11,502 bases of DNA from an uncultured Treponema sp. (lineage in GTDB: Bacteria; Spirochaetota; Spirochaetia; Treponematales; Treponemataceae), in the NCBI GenBank assembly GCA_905236465.1, contig CAJOQA010000115.1, positions 1-11,502 of the forward strand, in the 5' to 3' direction. Below the pieces are notes generated by a model. That model had not been told where the DNA came from and did not search any database. It saw only the letters and a list, made by a program, of their open reading frames with translations. Every line of letters begins with the position of its first letter. Positions within the stretch are counted from its first letter, which is position 1. The position numbers and the translations under genes were made by a program. Below, one piece after another: positions 1-5,698 of the stretch.

Positions 1-344
1 GAGCTGCACCGCCACGGTGTAGTCTGTGTCAATGAGCGTGGCGTACTGGATTGACTCGGCATAGCTTCCGTTCCTGTATGCGTTCTGCTCCTTGATTGAC
101 TGCTCTCCCATAAGTTGCACCGCTGCCTGACGGTCAATGACGGTCAGACCCGAGTAGTTCTGGAAGTCCGTGGTCAGCTGTCCTTGCACGAAGAGCGCAC
201 CCATGCGTCCGCATCGCCACCATTCTGCAGTGCGGGTGGGCTGATTGTAATCTTGTTTCCGCCCTTTACTGGCTGTGAGGTAAGTGTAGGTGCTACTGCA
301 ATGGTGACTAGAATTGATGCTATAACTGAAAGAATATATTTCAT
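1..344 (-). pseudogene. CsgG/LpoB-like secreted protein, 5' part, frameshifted, runs off the left edge
   Basis: Reading leftward from an ATG at 344 (ATGATG, so 347 is equally possible), the product begins with a signal peptide: MKY, a hydrophobic run to about residue 18, then a polar stretch and GGNKITISPPALQNGGDADAW. The frame then reaches a stop at 174. Shifting by one base near 196-201 opens a frame that stays open to the window edge and reads VQGQLTTDFQNYSGLTVIDR, later EQSIKEQNAYRNGSYAESIQ. The YSGLTVIDRQ stretch resembles the strand-and-DRQ motif of CsgG/LpoB-type periplasmic or outer-membrane proteins; that family call is from memory and only moderately sure. Adding one base after the GTG codon at 198-200 would join the frames as W-V-(P or A)-L-F-V-Q. 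It may be a real pseudogene, a sequencing error, or programmed frameshifting; no slippery heptamer is evident. No clear Shine-Dalgarno precedes the ATG, and the start lies about 17-20 bases after the zinc-ribbon gene. Confidence 0.6.
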
Positions 345-363
345 CATTTGTGAAAAGAATTCG

Positions 364-561
364 CTATATTGAATGGTATGCAGAATTTTCTGTCCTTGTT
401 GAACAAGGTATTGAATGATGTTCCTTTTGAAAAGCATCCTGCACATTTAAACTCTTCTTGCATGTTCCGCACAGAATCTCATCAATTGCTGCATCCCCTA
501 TTTCCGCACCCGTGCCTTCCGTGATTGTCTGGCATTCAGGACAAAGTAAATAGACATCCAT
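364..561 (-). CDS. small zinc-ribbon protein, function unknown
   Basis: A 65-residue protein with two CxxC knuckles: C7-P-E-C10 and C31-G-T-C34, spaced by 20 residues. This is the pattern of a treble-clef or zinc-ribbon fold that binds one Zn2+. The remaining 31 residues are polar with no membrane segment, so a cytoplasmic protein is likely. The start is well supported: GGAGG lies 7 bases upstream of the ATG (complement at 569-573). The gene reads toward the CsgG-like gene with a short gap, suggesting co-transcription. I do not recognise a named family; small zinc ribbons may bind protein or nucleic acid, but nothing here decides that. Confidence 0.72.
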   Translation of the reverse strand: MDVYLLCPECQTITEGTGAEIGDAAIDEILCGTCKKSLNVQDAFQKEHHSIPCSTRTENSAYHSI

Positions 562-568
562 ACCTAAT

Positions 569-573
569 CCTCC
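569..573 (-). promoter_or_regulatory. ribosome binding site of the zinc-ribbon gene
   Basis: GGAGG on the minus strand, 7 bases before the ATG at 561. It is the main reason to accept this short gene as real. A TATATT about 8 bases further upstream (complement of 581-586) could be a -10 box, but no convincing -35 sits at 16-18 bases, so I do not call the promoter. Confidence 0.75.
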
Positions 574-784
574 AAGTCAAAATATATGCACCTTGCCTTT
601 GCAACCTGCGAAGCGACATTTTTTTGGAAAAGTATCTAAAAAAAAGTCATTAAAGCAAGTTTCTCTGGGCTTTTGAAGTTGCCTCATTACTTTGAAAAGA
701 TAGGAGAAATAACTGCATAAAATCTCTACCTCTAAAAAGTGAAATTTCAAGAGGTTGTCTCTATTATTTTTCTTATAGTTATAG
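574..784. other. divergent intergenic region between the zinc-ribbon gene and the AAA-ATPase gene
   Basis: AT-rich stretch that should hold the promoters of two divergent genes. It contains homopolymer runs (seven T at 619-625, eight A at 639-646) and an inverted repeat, ACCTCT at 728-733 with AGAGGT at 750-755, enclosing the palindrome GAAATTTC at 741-748. With no T run behind it, this looks more like a possible operator than a terminator. A minus-strand open frame that crosses into the AAA gene here is rejected as chance. No RNA gene or CRISPR repeat is visible. Confidence 0.5.
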
Positions 785-790
785 TATAAT
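785..790 (+). promoter_or_regulatory. -10 box TATAAT for the AAA-ATPase gene
   Basis: A consensus TATAAT ends 6 bases before the ATG at 797, which puts the expected transcription start at or next to the A of the start codon. No Shine-Dalgarno lies between. The -35 region is poor: TATTAT at a 17-base spacer. TTGTCT at 755-760 is too distant for this box but lies 19 bases from TATAGT at 780-785. If the TATAAT is used, the mRNA is leaderless. Confidence 0.5.
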
Positions 791-796
791 GTGGTT

Positions 797-2359
797 ATGG
801 AAAAGAAAAAGTTACCAATAGGCATTCAAGATTTTGCAGATTTAAGGCAAAGTGGTTACATATATATAGATAAAACAGCTCTTATTTACAAGTTAGTAAC
901 AAGTGGAAAACCTTATTTTTTAAGCCGACCTCGTCGTTTTGGGAAAAGCCTATTTCTCTCTACACTAAAAAGCTATTTTGAAGGCAAAAAAGATTTATTT
1001 AATGGGCTTTCTATTGCAAATACAGAAACAGAGTGGAAGCAATACCCCATATTTTACTTTGATTTTACAGTGGGCGATTTTACAACAGAAGAAAACTTTA
1101 AAAACTCTCTAGGAATAAAACTTGATTTCTATGAAAAAATCTATGGAGTACAAAATAAAAATGCAACAAATCCAGCAGATAGATTCAGTAATCTTTTGCA
1201 ACAAGCTCACGAAAAAACTGGCTTGCAAGCCGTTGTTTTAGTAGATGAATACGACAAGCCACTTTTAAATGCAATTGATGATGCAAATCTTGTAGACACA
1301 TTCAGAAAAATCTTAAAATCATTTTACGGAGTCTTAAAAGGAGAAGATGCCCATATTCGCTTTGTTTTTATTACAGGGGTTACAAGGTTTGACAAAGTGA
1401 GTATTTTCTCTGATTTGAATAATCTTAGAGATATTTCTCTTTCAGAAGATTTTTCTTCTATCTGTGGAATTACTCAAGAAGAGCTAGAAACTTATTTTGC
1501 CCCTGAAATTGAACGAATGGGGGAAAAAAATGAACTTACAACAGAAGAATGTATTGCAGAGTTAAAAAAGAATTATGACGGCTATCATTTTTCAAAAGAC
1601 ACTCAAACAGATGTTTATAACCCATTTAGTTTGCTAAATGCCTTTGCAGATTTGAGTTTTTCAAGCTATTGGTTTTCGACTGGCACACCTACGTTTTTAA
1701 CAAAAATGATGTTAGACATTAATTTTGATTACAAAACACTAGAAGAAGGCATTGATGTTGATTCTAGATCTCTTGAAGAATATAGATTAAATTCAAGTGA
1801 GCCTATACCCCTCTTGTATCAAACTGGATATTTAACAATAAAAAATTTTGAAAAAGAATTTCGCAGTTATACTATAGGGCTTCCTAATGAGGAAGTAAAA
1901 TATGGCTTATATAAAAAACTTCTTCCCCTTTATGCTGGATACCCAACAGATGACAAAAAAATAGAAATTGTTTCTTTCTTAAAAGAACTAAAAGCTGGCA
2001 AAGTAGACGAGTTTATGGAGAGAATAAACAACATATTTGCCTCTGCCCCAAAGCCTACAAATCAAAAACAGTATGAGCTAAACTGTCAGGCATTTATCTG
2101 GCTTATTTTTAAGCTCATGGGAGAATTTATTTTGTGCGAAGTAAAAAATGGTAAGGGTAGAAGTGATGCAGTAGTGTGGGAAAAAGACATAATTTATATT
2201 TTTGAGTTTAAGATGGACGGCAGTGCAAAAGAAGCCTTAGAGCAAATAGACAGCAAAGAGTATGGTATTGCATACAAAAATGATGGAAGAAAGGTAGTAA
2301 AAGTTGGAATAAATTATTCAAGCGAAAAAAGACAGCTTTCAGAATGGATTATCGAATAA
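797..2359 (+). CDS. AAA-ATPase-like protein with C-terminal PD-(D/E)XK nuclease-like domain (DUF1703 type)
   Basis: A full-length 520-residue protein of the PF09820 (AAA-ATPase_like) plus PF08011 (PDDEXK_9) architecture. The N-terminal part has the family signature GYIYIDKT, a Walker A-like RPRRFGKS at residues 44-51 and Walker B VVLVDEYDKPLL at about 146-157. These are followed by the conserved FITGVTRF and SIFSDLNNL segments and YDGYHFS. The C-terminal domain keeps the nuclease core: GRSD with D457 and EFK with E470 and K472, then an alternating helix and the usual ending SSEKR. Role in the cell is unknown; members are often multi-copy and have been suspected to act in defence or as mobile genes, which is inference. 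The start is ATG 797 rather than GTG 791, because LPIGIQDF near the N-terminus is the usual family beginning and TATAAT occupies 785-790. It is visibly AT-richer than its neighbours and is the only plus-strand gene, which suggests acquisition. Confidence 0.93.
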   Translation: MEKKKLPIGIQDFADLRQSGYIYIDKTALIYKLVTSGKPYFLSRPRRFGKSLFLSTLKSYFEGKKDLFNGLSIANTETEWKQYPIFYFDFTVGDFTTEENFKNSLGIKLDFYEKIYGVQNKNATNPADRFSNLLQQAHEKTGLQAVVLVDEYDKPLLNAIDDANLVDTFRKILKSFYGVLKGEDAHIRFVFITGVTRFDKVSIFSDLNNLRDISLSEDFSSICGITQEELETYFAPEIERMGEKNELTTEECIAELKKNYDGYHFSKDTQTDVYNPFSLLNAFADLSFSSYWFSTGTPTFLTKMMLDINFDYKTLEEGIDVDSRSLEEYRLNSSEPIPLLYQTGYLTIKNFEKEFRSYTIGLPNEEVKYGLYKKLLPLYAGYPTDDKKIEIVSFLKELKAGKVDEFMERINNIFASAPKPTNQKQYELNCQAFIWLIFKLMGEFILCEVKNGKGRSDAVVWEKDIIYIFEFKMDGSAKEALEQIDSKEYGIAYKNDGRKVVKVGINYSSEKRQLSEWIIE

Positions 2360-2476
2360 AGGGGAATTTACTAGCCTAAGCAGACAAGGACGGTAAGCCT
2401 AGCGGCGGCTTTCTGTGCCTGCCTTGCAAAGTTGTAGCCTACAGGCACAATATGAATATGCTTCTTAGTGGTCTCC
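2360..2476. other. convergent intergenic region, GC-richer, with inverted repeat
   Basis: This 117-base gap separates the ends of the AAA-ATPase gene and the cysteine synthase gene. It is clearly GC-richer than the AAA gene. The hexamer AGCCTA occurs at 2373, 2396 and 2436. An 8-bp inverted repeat lies at 2414-2449. A weak stem AGCC/GGCT at 2396-2410 followed by TTTCT could end the plus-strand transcript, but I do not call it. On the minus strand a frame of about 34 codons after the synthase stop reads KKHIHIVPVGYNFARQ and ends in a TAG at 2371-2373. It has no good start codon and is left unannotated. Confidence 0.5.
2414..2449. repeat. 8-bp perfect inverted repeat TGTGCCTG / CAGGCACA
   Basis: TGTGCCTG (2414-2421) and CAGGCACA (2442-2449) are exact complements around a 20-base loop, which itself holds the overlapping palindrome TGTAGCCTACA (2433-2443). 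There is no T run on either side, so it is not a typical intrinsic terminator. It may stabilise 3' ends of the two converging transcripts or be one copy of a dispersed palindromic element. Confidence 0.55.
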
Positions 2477-3388
2477 TTATTCGAATAGTCCTTTTGAAAA
2501 GTATCTGTCTCCTCTATCTGGAAGAACTATGACAAAGTTCCCTTTTTTACCTTCAGCTGCAAGTTTTAAAGCCGCTGAAAAGGCTGCACCGCTTGAAGAG
2601 CCTGCTATGATGCCCTCTTTTTTTGCAAGTGTCCTTGAACCTGTAAAAGCGTCATTGTCATCAATTTTTATAACCTTGTCAACAAGGCCCATGTCCATTG
2701 TCTTTGGAATAAAATCGTTGCCAATTCCTTCTATATTGTAGTCGGCATGTTCGCCGCCACCCATGCTAGAACCGATTGGATCTGCAAGAATTCCTTTTAT
2801 GGAAGAATTTTTTTCTTTTAAATATTTTACGATTCCAGCATAGGTTCCGCCGCTACCTGCACCTGCTATAAAGTAATCAATTTTACCATCTAGGGCCTTG
2901 TAGATTTCAGGACCTGTAGTTTCATAATGGGCTTGTGGGTTTGAAGGATTTTCAAACTGCTTAAGAGACACTGAACCTGGAATAGAAGCCTTGATTTCTT
3001 CTGCTTTTGCCGCAGCCCCAAGCATCCCAGCCTCACGAGGTGTATTTACGATTTCAGCACCCAAAGCCCGCATCAGTGCCTGCTTTTCCTGAGAGAATTT
3101 TTCAGGAACAGCAAAGATAACCCTATAGCCCTTGTTCAAAGCGGCAAATGCAATTCCAAGTCCTGTGTTGCCAGCTGTTCCTTCAACAATGGTTCCTCCT
3201 TCTTTTAGAAGTCCCCTGCGTTCTGCATCCTCAACCATAAAGCGGGCAGTTCTGTCTTTTACGCTGCCGCTAGGGTTGTAAAGCTCAAGTTTAGCAAAAA
3301 GGTTTACTCCCTCTGGAAGTTCTACATTGTTCAACTTTACTAATGGAGTGTTCCCTACCAATTCTTGCATACCGTCATAATAGTTCAT
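2477..3388 (-). CDS. cysK: PLP-dependent cysteine synthase / O-acetylserine-dependent cystathionine beta-synthase (CysK/MccA family)
   Basis: A 303-residue fold-type II PLP enzyme, normal length. PLP lysine is K44 in NPSGSVKDR; the substrate loop is EGTAGNTG; the phosphate-binding glycine loop is AGAGSGGT; the C-terminal GSSSGAA and LPDRGDRY blocks are intact. Such enzymes join O-acetylserine with sulfide (cysteine synthase) or with homocysteine (MccA, giving cystathionine). The segment VPEKFSQEKQ, then TPREAGM, recalls Bacillus YrhA/MccA rather than classical CysK. Together with an adjacent mccB-type gene, this makes the methionine-to-cysteine role the better guess; sequence alone does not exclude sulfide use. 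The start is backed by AGGAG 8 bases upstream. It is the last gene of the methyltransferase-mccB-mccA operon, 16 bases after its neighbour, and should fall under the cysteine leader peptide attenuator. Confidence 0.93.
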   Translation of the reverse strand: MNYYDGMQELVGNTPLVKLNNVELPEGVNLFAKLELYNPSGSVKDRTARFMVEDAERRGLLKEGGTIVEGTAGNTGLGIAFAALNKGYRVIFAVPEKFSQEKQALMRALGAEIVNTPREAGMLGAAAKAEEIKASIPGSVSLKQFENPSNPQAHYETTGPEIYKALDGKIDYFIAGAGSGGTYAGIVKYLKEKNSSIKGILADPIGSSMGGGEHADYNIEGIGNDFIPKTMDMGLVDKVIKIDDNDAFTGSRTLAKKEGIIAGSSSGAAFSAALKLAAEGKKGNFVIVLPDRGDRYFSKGLFE

Positions 3389-3404
3389 GTCAGTAACTCC
3401 TAAA

Positions 3405-4565
3405 TTATTTTTCTGCTGCCTTTATTGCATTGTCAAGGTCCGCAATAATATCGTCTGCACTTTCTATTCCTGTTGAAAGTCTGATAAGTCCATCTGTAAT
3501 TCCGACTTTGTTTCTTATTTCAGCTGGAATAGAAGCGTGGGTCATTGTTGCCGGATGACAGACTAAGCTTTCAACTCCACCAAGGCTTTCTGCAAGTGCT
3601 ACAAGCTTAAGTGAAGAGAAGAATTTTTTGATGTCATAATTTTCGTAAAGTTCAAATGACATCATGGCCCCGCCGTTCTTAGCCTGTTTTTTGTTTATTT
3701 CATAACCTACGTCACTTTCAAGGCCAGGGTAATAAATCTTTTTTACTGCAGGATGATTTTTCAAATGCTCTGCAATTTTTTCTGCATTAGCAACGTGGCG
3801 GTCAAGGCGGACCCCCAAAGTTTTAATTCCGCGAATCAGAAGGAAAGAATCAAAAGGACCTAAAACTCCCCCTGTTGCGTTTTGAATGAAGGCAAGTTTT
3901 TCTGCAAGGTCTTTGTCGTGTACTACTGCTAGGCCTGCAACAAGGTCGCTGTGACCGCCTAAATATTTTGTTGCGCTGTGAACTACAATGTCAACGCCAA
4001 GTTCTATAGGGCGCTGTATGTAGGGGGTCATAAAGGTATTGTCAACTATAGAAAGTATTCCCTTCTTTTTTGCAAGTTCTGCAACAGCCTTTAAGTCTGT
4101 AATTGTAAGAAGGGGGTTGGCAGGAGATTCAATCCAGATAGCCTTTACGTCAGCTGTGATTTTTGTCTCAAGACTTTTTAGGTCTGTGGTGTCTTCGATT
4201 GAATAGTTAATTCCAAAATTCTTAAAGATTTTGTCTAGTACGCGGAAGGTGCCACCGTAGACATTGCTAGAAATAAGGATTTTATCTCCTGTCTTGAAGA
4301 GGGTAAGTACTGCTGTGCTTGCAGCCATTCCGGATGCGAAAGCAAAGCCGTGTGTTCCTCCTTCAAGTTCTGCAATCAGCGCTTCAAGGGCAGCACGGGT
4401 GGGGTTACCGGTTCTTGAATATTCCCAACCCTTGTTCTGCCCCAATCCCTGTTGTTCATAGGTTGATGTCTGATAAATTGGAACATTGACAGCTCCTGTC
4501 AAAGGGTCTCCGTAAATGCCACCGTGAATCAATGCTGATTCAATTTCCTTGTAGTTCTTTGCCAT
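3405..4565 (-). CDS. mccB: cystathionine gamma-lyase / gamma-synthase family PLP enzyme (MccB/MetB type)
   Basis: A 386-residue member of the Cys/Met metabolism PLP family (PF01053), full length. PLP lysine is K200 in HSATKYLGG, the pyridine-nitrogen aspartate is D175 in VDNTF, and Y49/R51 in WEYSRTGNPT bind phosphate of the neighbouring subunit. The C-terminal part ESLGGVESLVCHPATMTHAS and the later RLSTGIE are typical of MccB/MetB. It most likely cleaves cystathionine to cysteine, 2-oxobutyrate and ammonia, taking product from the next gene; gamma-synthase activity cannot be excluded by eye. I start it at ATG 4565 because GGAGG sits 5 bases upstream. An in-frame ATG at 4577 overlaps the stop of the methyltransferase gene (TAATG) but would put the GGAGG inside the coding region. 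Confidence 0.92.
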   Translation of the reverse strand: MAKNYKEIESALIHGGIYGDPLTGAVNVPIYQTSTYEQQGLGQNKGWEYSRTGNPTRAALEALIAELEGGTHGFAFASGMAASTAVLTLFKTGDKILISSNVYGGTFRVLDKIFKNFGINYSIEDTTDLKSLETKITADVKAIWIESPANPLLTITDLKAVAELAKKKGILSIVDNTFMTPYIQRPIELGVDIVVHSATKYLGGHSDLVAGLAVVHDKDLAEKLAFIQNATGGVLGPFDSFLLIRGIKTLGVRLDRHVANAEKIAEHLKNHPAVKKIYYPGLESDVGYEINKKQAKNGGAMMSFELYENYDIKKFFSSLKLVALAESLGGVESLVCHPATMTHASIPAEIRNKVGITDGLIRLSTGIESADDIIADLDNAIKAAEK

Positions 4566-4576
4566 ATTGGCCTCCA

Positions 4577-5488
4577 TTATCTATTTTCTTTAAAATTGTT
4601 TGCTGTAAGAAAATGCACGTTCTCAAAAGCATGCAATCCGTCATCTCTGCCCGAAAAGAATTCTTCTTGAATTTCTTCAGGTGTCATATGCCTGTCGATG
4701 TAAAAACCGTGCTGGCTCAACATCTCCTTAAGCTCTGTAAATGAGTATGTGCCTGTCATTGCTTCAGAAAGTCCTTCTGTTATTTTTGCAAGAACAGACA
4801 CCCTGTCGTTTTCAGCCCTTTTGAAAGTAGTTTGATCTGGAAAGTCTAAGCAGATTTCCACAGGGGCTTCAACTAGATTTTCTATCTTTTTTACTGTGGA
4901 TTCTAAAATTGGAAGGGTCAGGTAATATGAAACTCCTGGAATAGAAAAGAAAGTTGGAAGGTCTGACCTGAAACCACTTTTTAAAAGCTTTGTATTCATG
5001 TCATCCTTTGCAAAGTCCACGGGAACAAAGCTGATTGAAGAAGCATTCCATTCAAGACTGCTGATTCTTTCCTTCTTTAATGCCTGTGTGTTTGGGTGGT
5101 CAATTTCAAAGATCCGTATGCCCTTGTTGTCATTTCTGAATGCAAAGGTATCAAATCCTGCCCCACAGATTACGTACTGAATCTGTGCGAACCGGTCAGC
5201 GAATTTTTTAACTTCCTTTTCAAAAAAAGCTATGCGGGAAAGGGGAATAGGTGCTATGAATTCCTTAAGTTCCTTCATGATTTTTTTTGAGTTAAGTGAT
5301 TCGTTTATGCTGAACTTTTCTTTCTTGAACTTATTTTGTATAAGTAGCCCTGTTTTTTCAAAGAGGTCTTGCCCCATGAGATCAAAGGAAAGGTAATCGT
5401 CAAAAATCTTTTTATGGGCAAAAGAAGAATGGTGGGCTCGTGCAAAAGCGCAGAGATTTGCAGTTGTGCTAGTAGTAGACTTTTTCAT
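4577..5488 (-). CDS. class I SAM-dependent methyltransferase, leucine carboxyl methyltransferase (LCMT/PPM1) family
   Basis: A 303-residue protein. The N-terminal TTANLCAFARAHH and IFDDYLSFDLMG are typical of the LCM family. SAM-binding motif I is VICGAGFDTFAFR (106-118), the acidic partner is FEIDHP with D130, and PVDF (156-159) follows. The methyl acceptor is unknown. At the head of an operon with mccB and a mccA/cysK-type gene it occupies the place of ubiG/yrrT, the methyltransferase of methionine-to-cysteine operons, which would return SAM toward S-adenosylhomocysteine; that functional parallel is inference, since this protein belongs to a different methyltransferase family. Start: GGAGG 7 bases before ATG 5488. 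The frame is open further upstream to 5707, but that part is the attenuator leader. Expression should depend on the cysteine leader peptide and possibly on a stem masking its start. Confidence 0.87.
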   Translation of the reverse strand: MKKSTTSTTANLCAFARAHHSSFAHKKIFDDYLSFDLMGQDLFEKTGLLIQNKFKKEKFSINESLNSKKIMKELKEFIAPIPLSRIAFFEKEVKKFADRFAQIQYVICGAGFDTFAFRNDNKGIRIFEIDHPNTQALKKERISSLEWNASSISFVPVDFAKDDMNTKLLKSGFRSDLPTFFSIPGVSYYLTLPILESTVKKIENLVEAPVEICLDFPDQTTFKRAENDRVSVLAKITEGLSEAMTGTYSFTELKEMLSQHGFYIDRHMTPEEIQEEFFSGRDDGLHAFENVHFLTANNFKENR

Positions 5489-5529
5489 AAAAATTCCTCC
5501 ACAGAATAAGTTCGTGCCGGAATTTTTAT
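5487..5529 (-). promoter_or_regulatory. 11-bp inverted repeat over the methyltransferase Shine-Dalgarno and start codon
   Basis: In the RNA, ATAAAAATTCC (complement of 5519-5529) is a perfect complement of GGAATTTTTAT (complement of 5487-5497), with a 21-base loop. The 3' arm contains the last two G of the GGAGG ribosome binding site, the whole spacer and the first two bases of the ATG. If folded, it would reduce initiation. It lies downstream of the terminator and does not overlap the attenuator segments, so it would act separately. Most pairs are A-U, so stability is modest. Confidence 0.5.
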
Positions 5530-5539
5530 TTCCCTTGCT

Positions 5540-5579
5540 AAAAAAACCGGCTACTAAGACTGATATCAAAACAGCCGGT
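5540..5579 (-). terminator. intrinsic terminator (attenuator segments 3:4) inside the operon leader
   Basis: The RNA reads ACCGGCT (complement of 5573-5579), a 20-base loop, AGCCGGT (5546-5552), then continuous U to 5540. This is a 7-bp, mostly G-C stem followed directly by a U run, placed about 110 bases after the promoter and 50 bases before the first structural gene. A terminator in front of its own operon implies conditional read-through. Confidence 0.87.
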
Positions 5580-5606
5580 AACAAATCTACAATTCTTACC
5601 GCTGTT
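5570..5606 (-). promoter_or_regulatory. antiterminator (attenuator segments 2:3)
   Basis: AACAGCGGTAA (complement of 5596-5606) can pair with TTACCGGCTGTT (complement of 5570-5581): 5 bp, one bulged G, then 6 bp, around a 14-base loop. It uses the whole 5' arm of the terminator stem, so it and the terminator exclude each other. It also uses the 3' arm of the 1:2 hairpin. Confidence 0.8.
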
Positions 5607-5664
5607 GTAAAGTACAACAGCAACATGAGAATGTTGGGTATGTTATAGAAGAGGTTCTTATCAT
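5596..5664 (-). CDS. cysteine-rich leader peptide of the methyltransferase-mccB-cysK operon
   Basis: A 22-codon frame: MIRTSSITYPTFS, then four consecutive Cys codons (TGT TGC TGT TGT, 5614-5625), then TLQQR and TAA. GAGG (complement of 5673-5676) lies 8 bases before the ATG. It starts about 28 bases from the predicted transcription start and ends inside segment 2 of the attenuator. By analogy with trp, his and leu leader peptides, a shortage of Cys-tRNA would stall the ribosome on codons 14-17. That would block segment 1 and free segment 2 for the antiterminator, so the downstream genes are made. With enough cysteine the ribosome reaches the stop codon in segment 2 and the terminator forms. 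The peptide itself probably has no other function. Run of Cys codons, Shine-Dalgarno, position and exclusive stems all agree. Confidence 0.86.
   Translation of the reverse strand: MIRTSSITYPTFSCCCCTLQQR
5601..5621 (-). promoter_or_regulatory. pause/protector hairpin (attenuator segments 1:2) overlapping the Cys codons
   Basis: GCTGTTGTA and TACAACAGC form a perfect 9-bp stem with the 3-base loop CTT. The 5' arm is made of cysteine codons 15-17 of the leader peptide. When it forms, segment 2 is not free to build the antiterminator, so the terminator is favoured, as expected for untranslated leader RNA. Confidence 0.83.
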
Positions 5665-5698
5665 TCCATATACCTCGATAATATTGTAGATTAATATA

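Larger units (their letters stand above)
5584..5692 (-). promoter_or_regulatory. long-range 10-bp pairing closing the attenuator leader
   Basis: AATCTACAAT at the predicted extreme 5' end of the transcript (complement of 5683-5692) is the exact complement of ATTGTAGATT (complement of 5584-5593), which lies between segments 2 and 3. Pairing would enclose the leader peptide and the 1:2 hairpin in one domain and would occupy 10 of the 14 loop bases of the antiterminator. That suggests a role in favouring termination when the leader is not translated; this role is inferred. Confidence 0.62.

Noticed and set aside
115..372. Plus-strand frame of 85 codons opposite the CsgG-like gene
   Set aside because: The minus strand gives a signal peptide and a family-like sequence; the plus frame looks random and has no ribosome binding site.
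577..825. Minus-strand frame of 82 codons overlapping the start of the AAA-ATPase gene
   Set aside because: Low-complexity AT-rich translation, no ribosome binding site, overlaps a certain gene and the zinc-ribbon leader.
2414..2449. Intrinsic terminator at the 8-bp inverted repeat
   Set aside because: No T run follows on either strand, so it is kept only as an inverted repeat.
5540..5692. A SAM (S-box), T-box or other known riboswitch in the leader
   Set aside because: I see no S-box core, no T-box sequence (TGGNACCGCG-like) and no other familiar aptamer motif. The Cys leader peptide with exclusive stems explains the leader fully.
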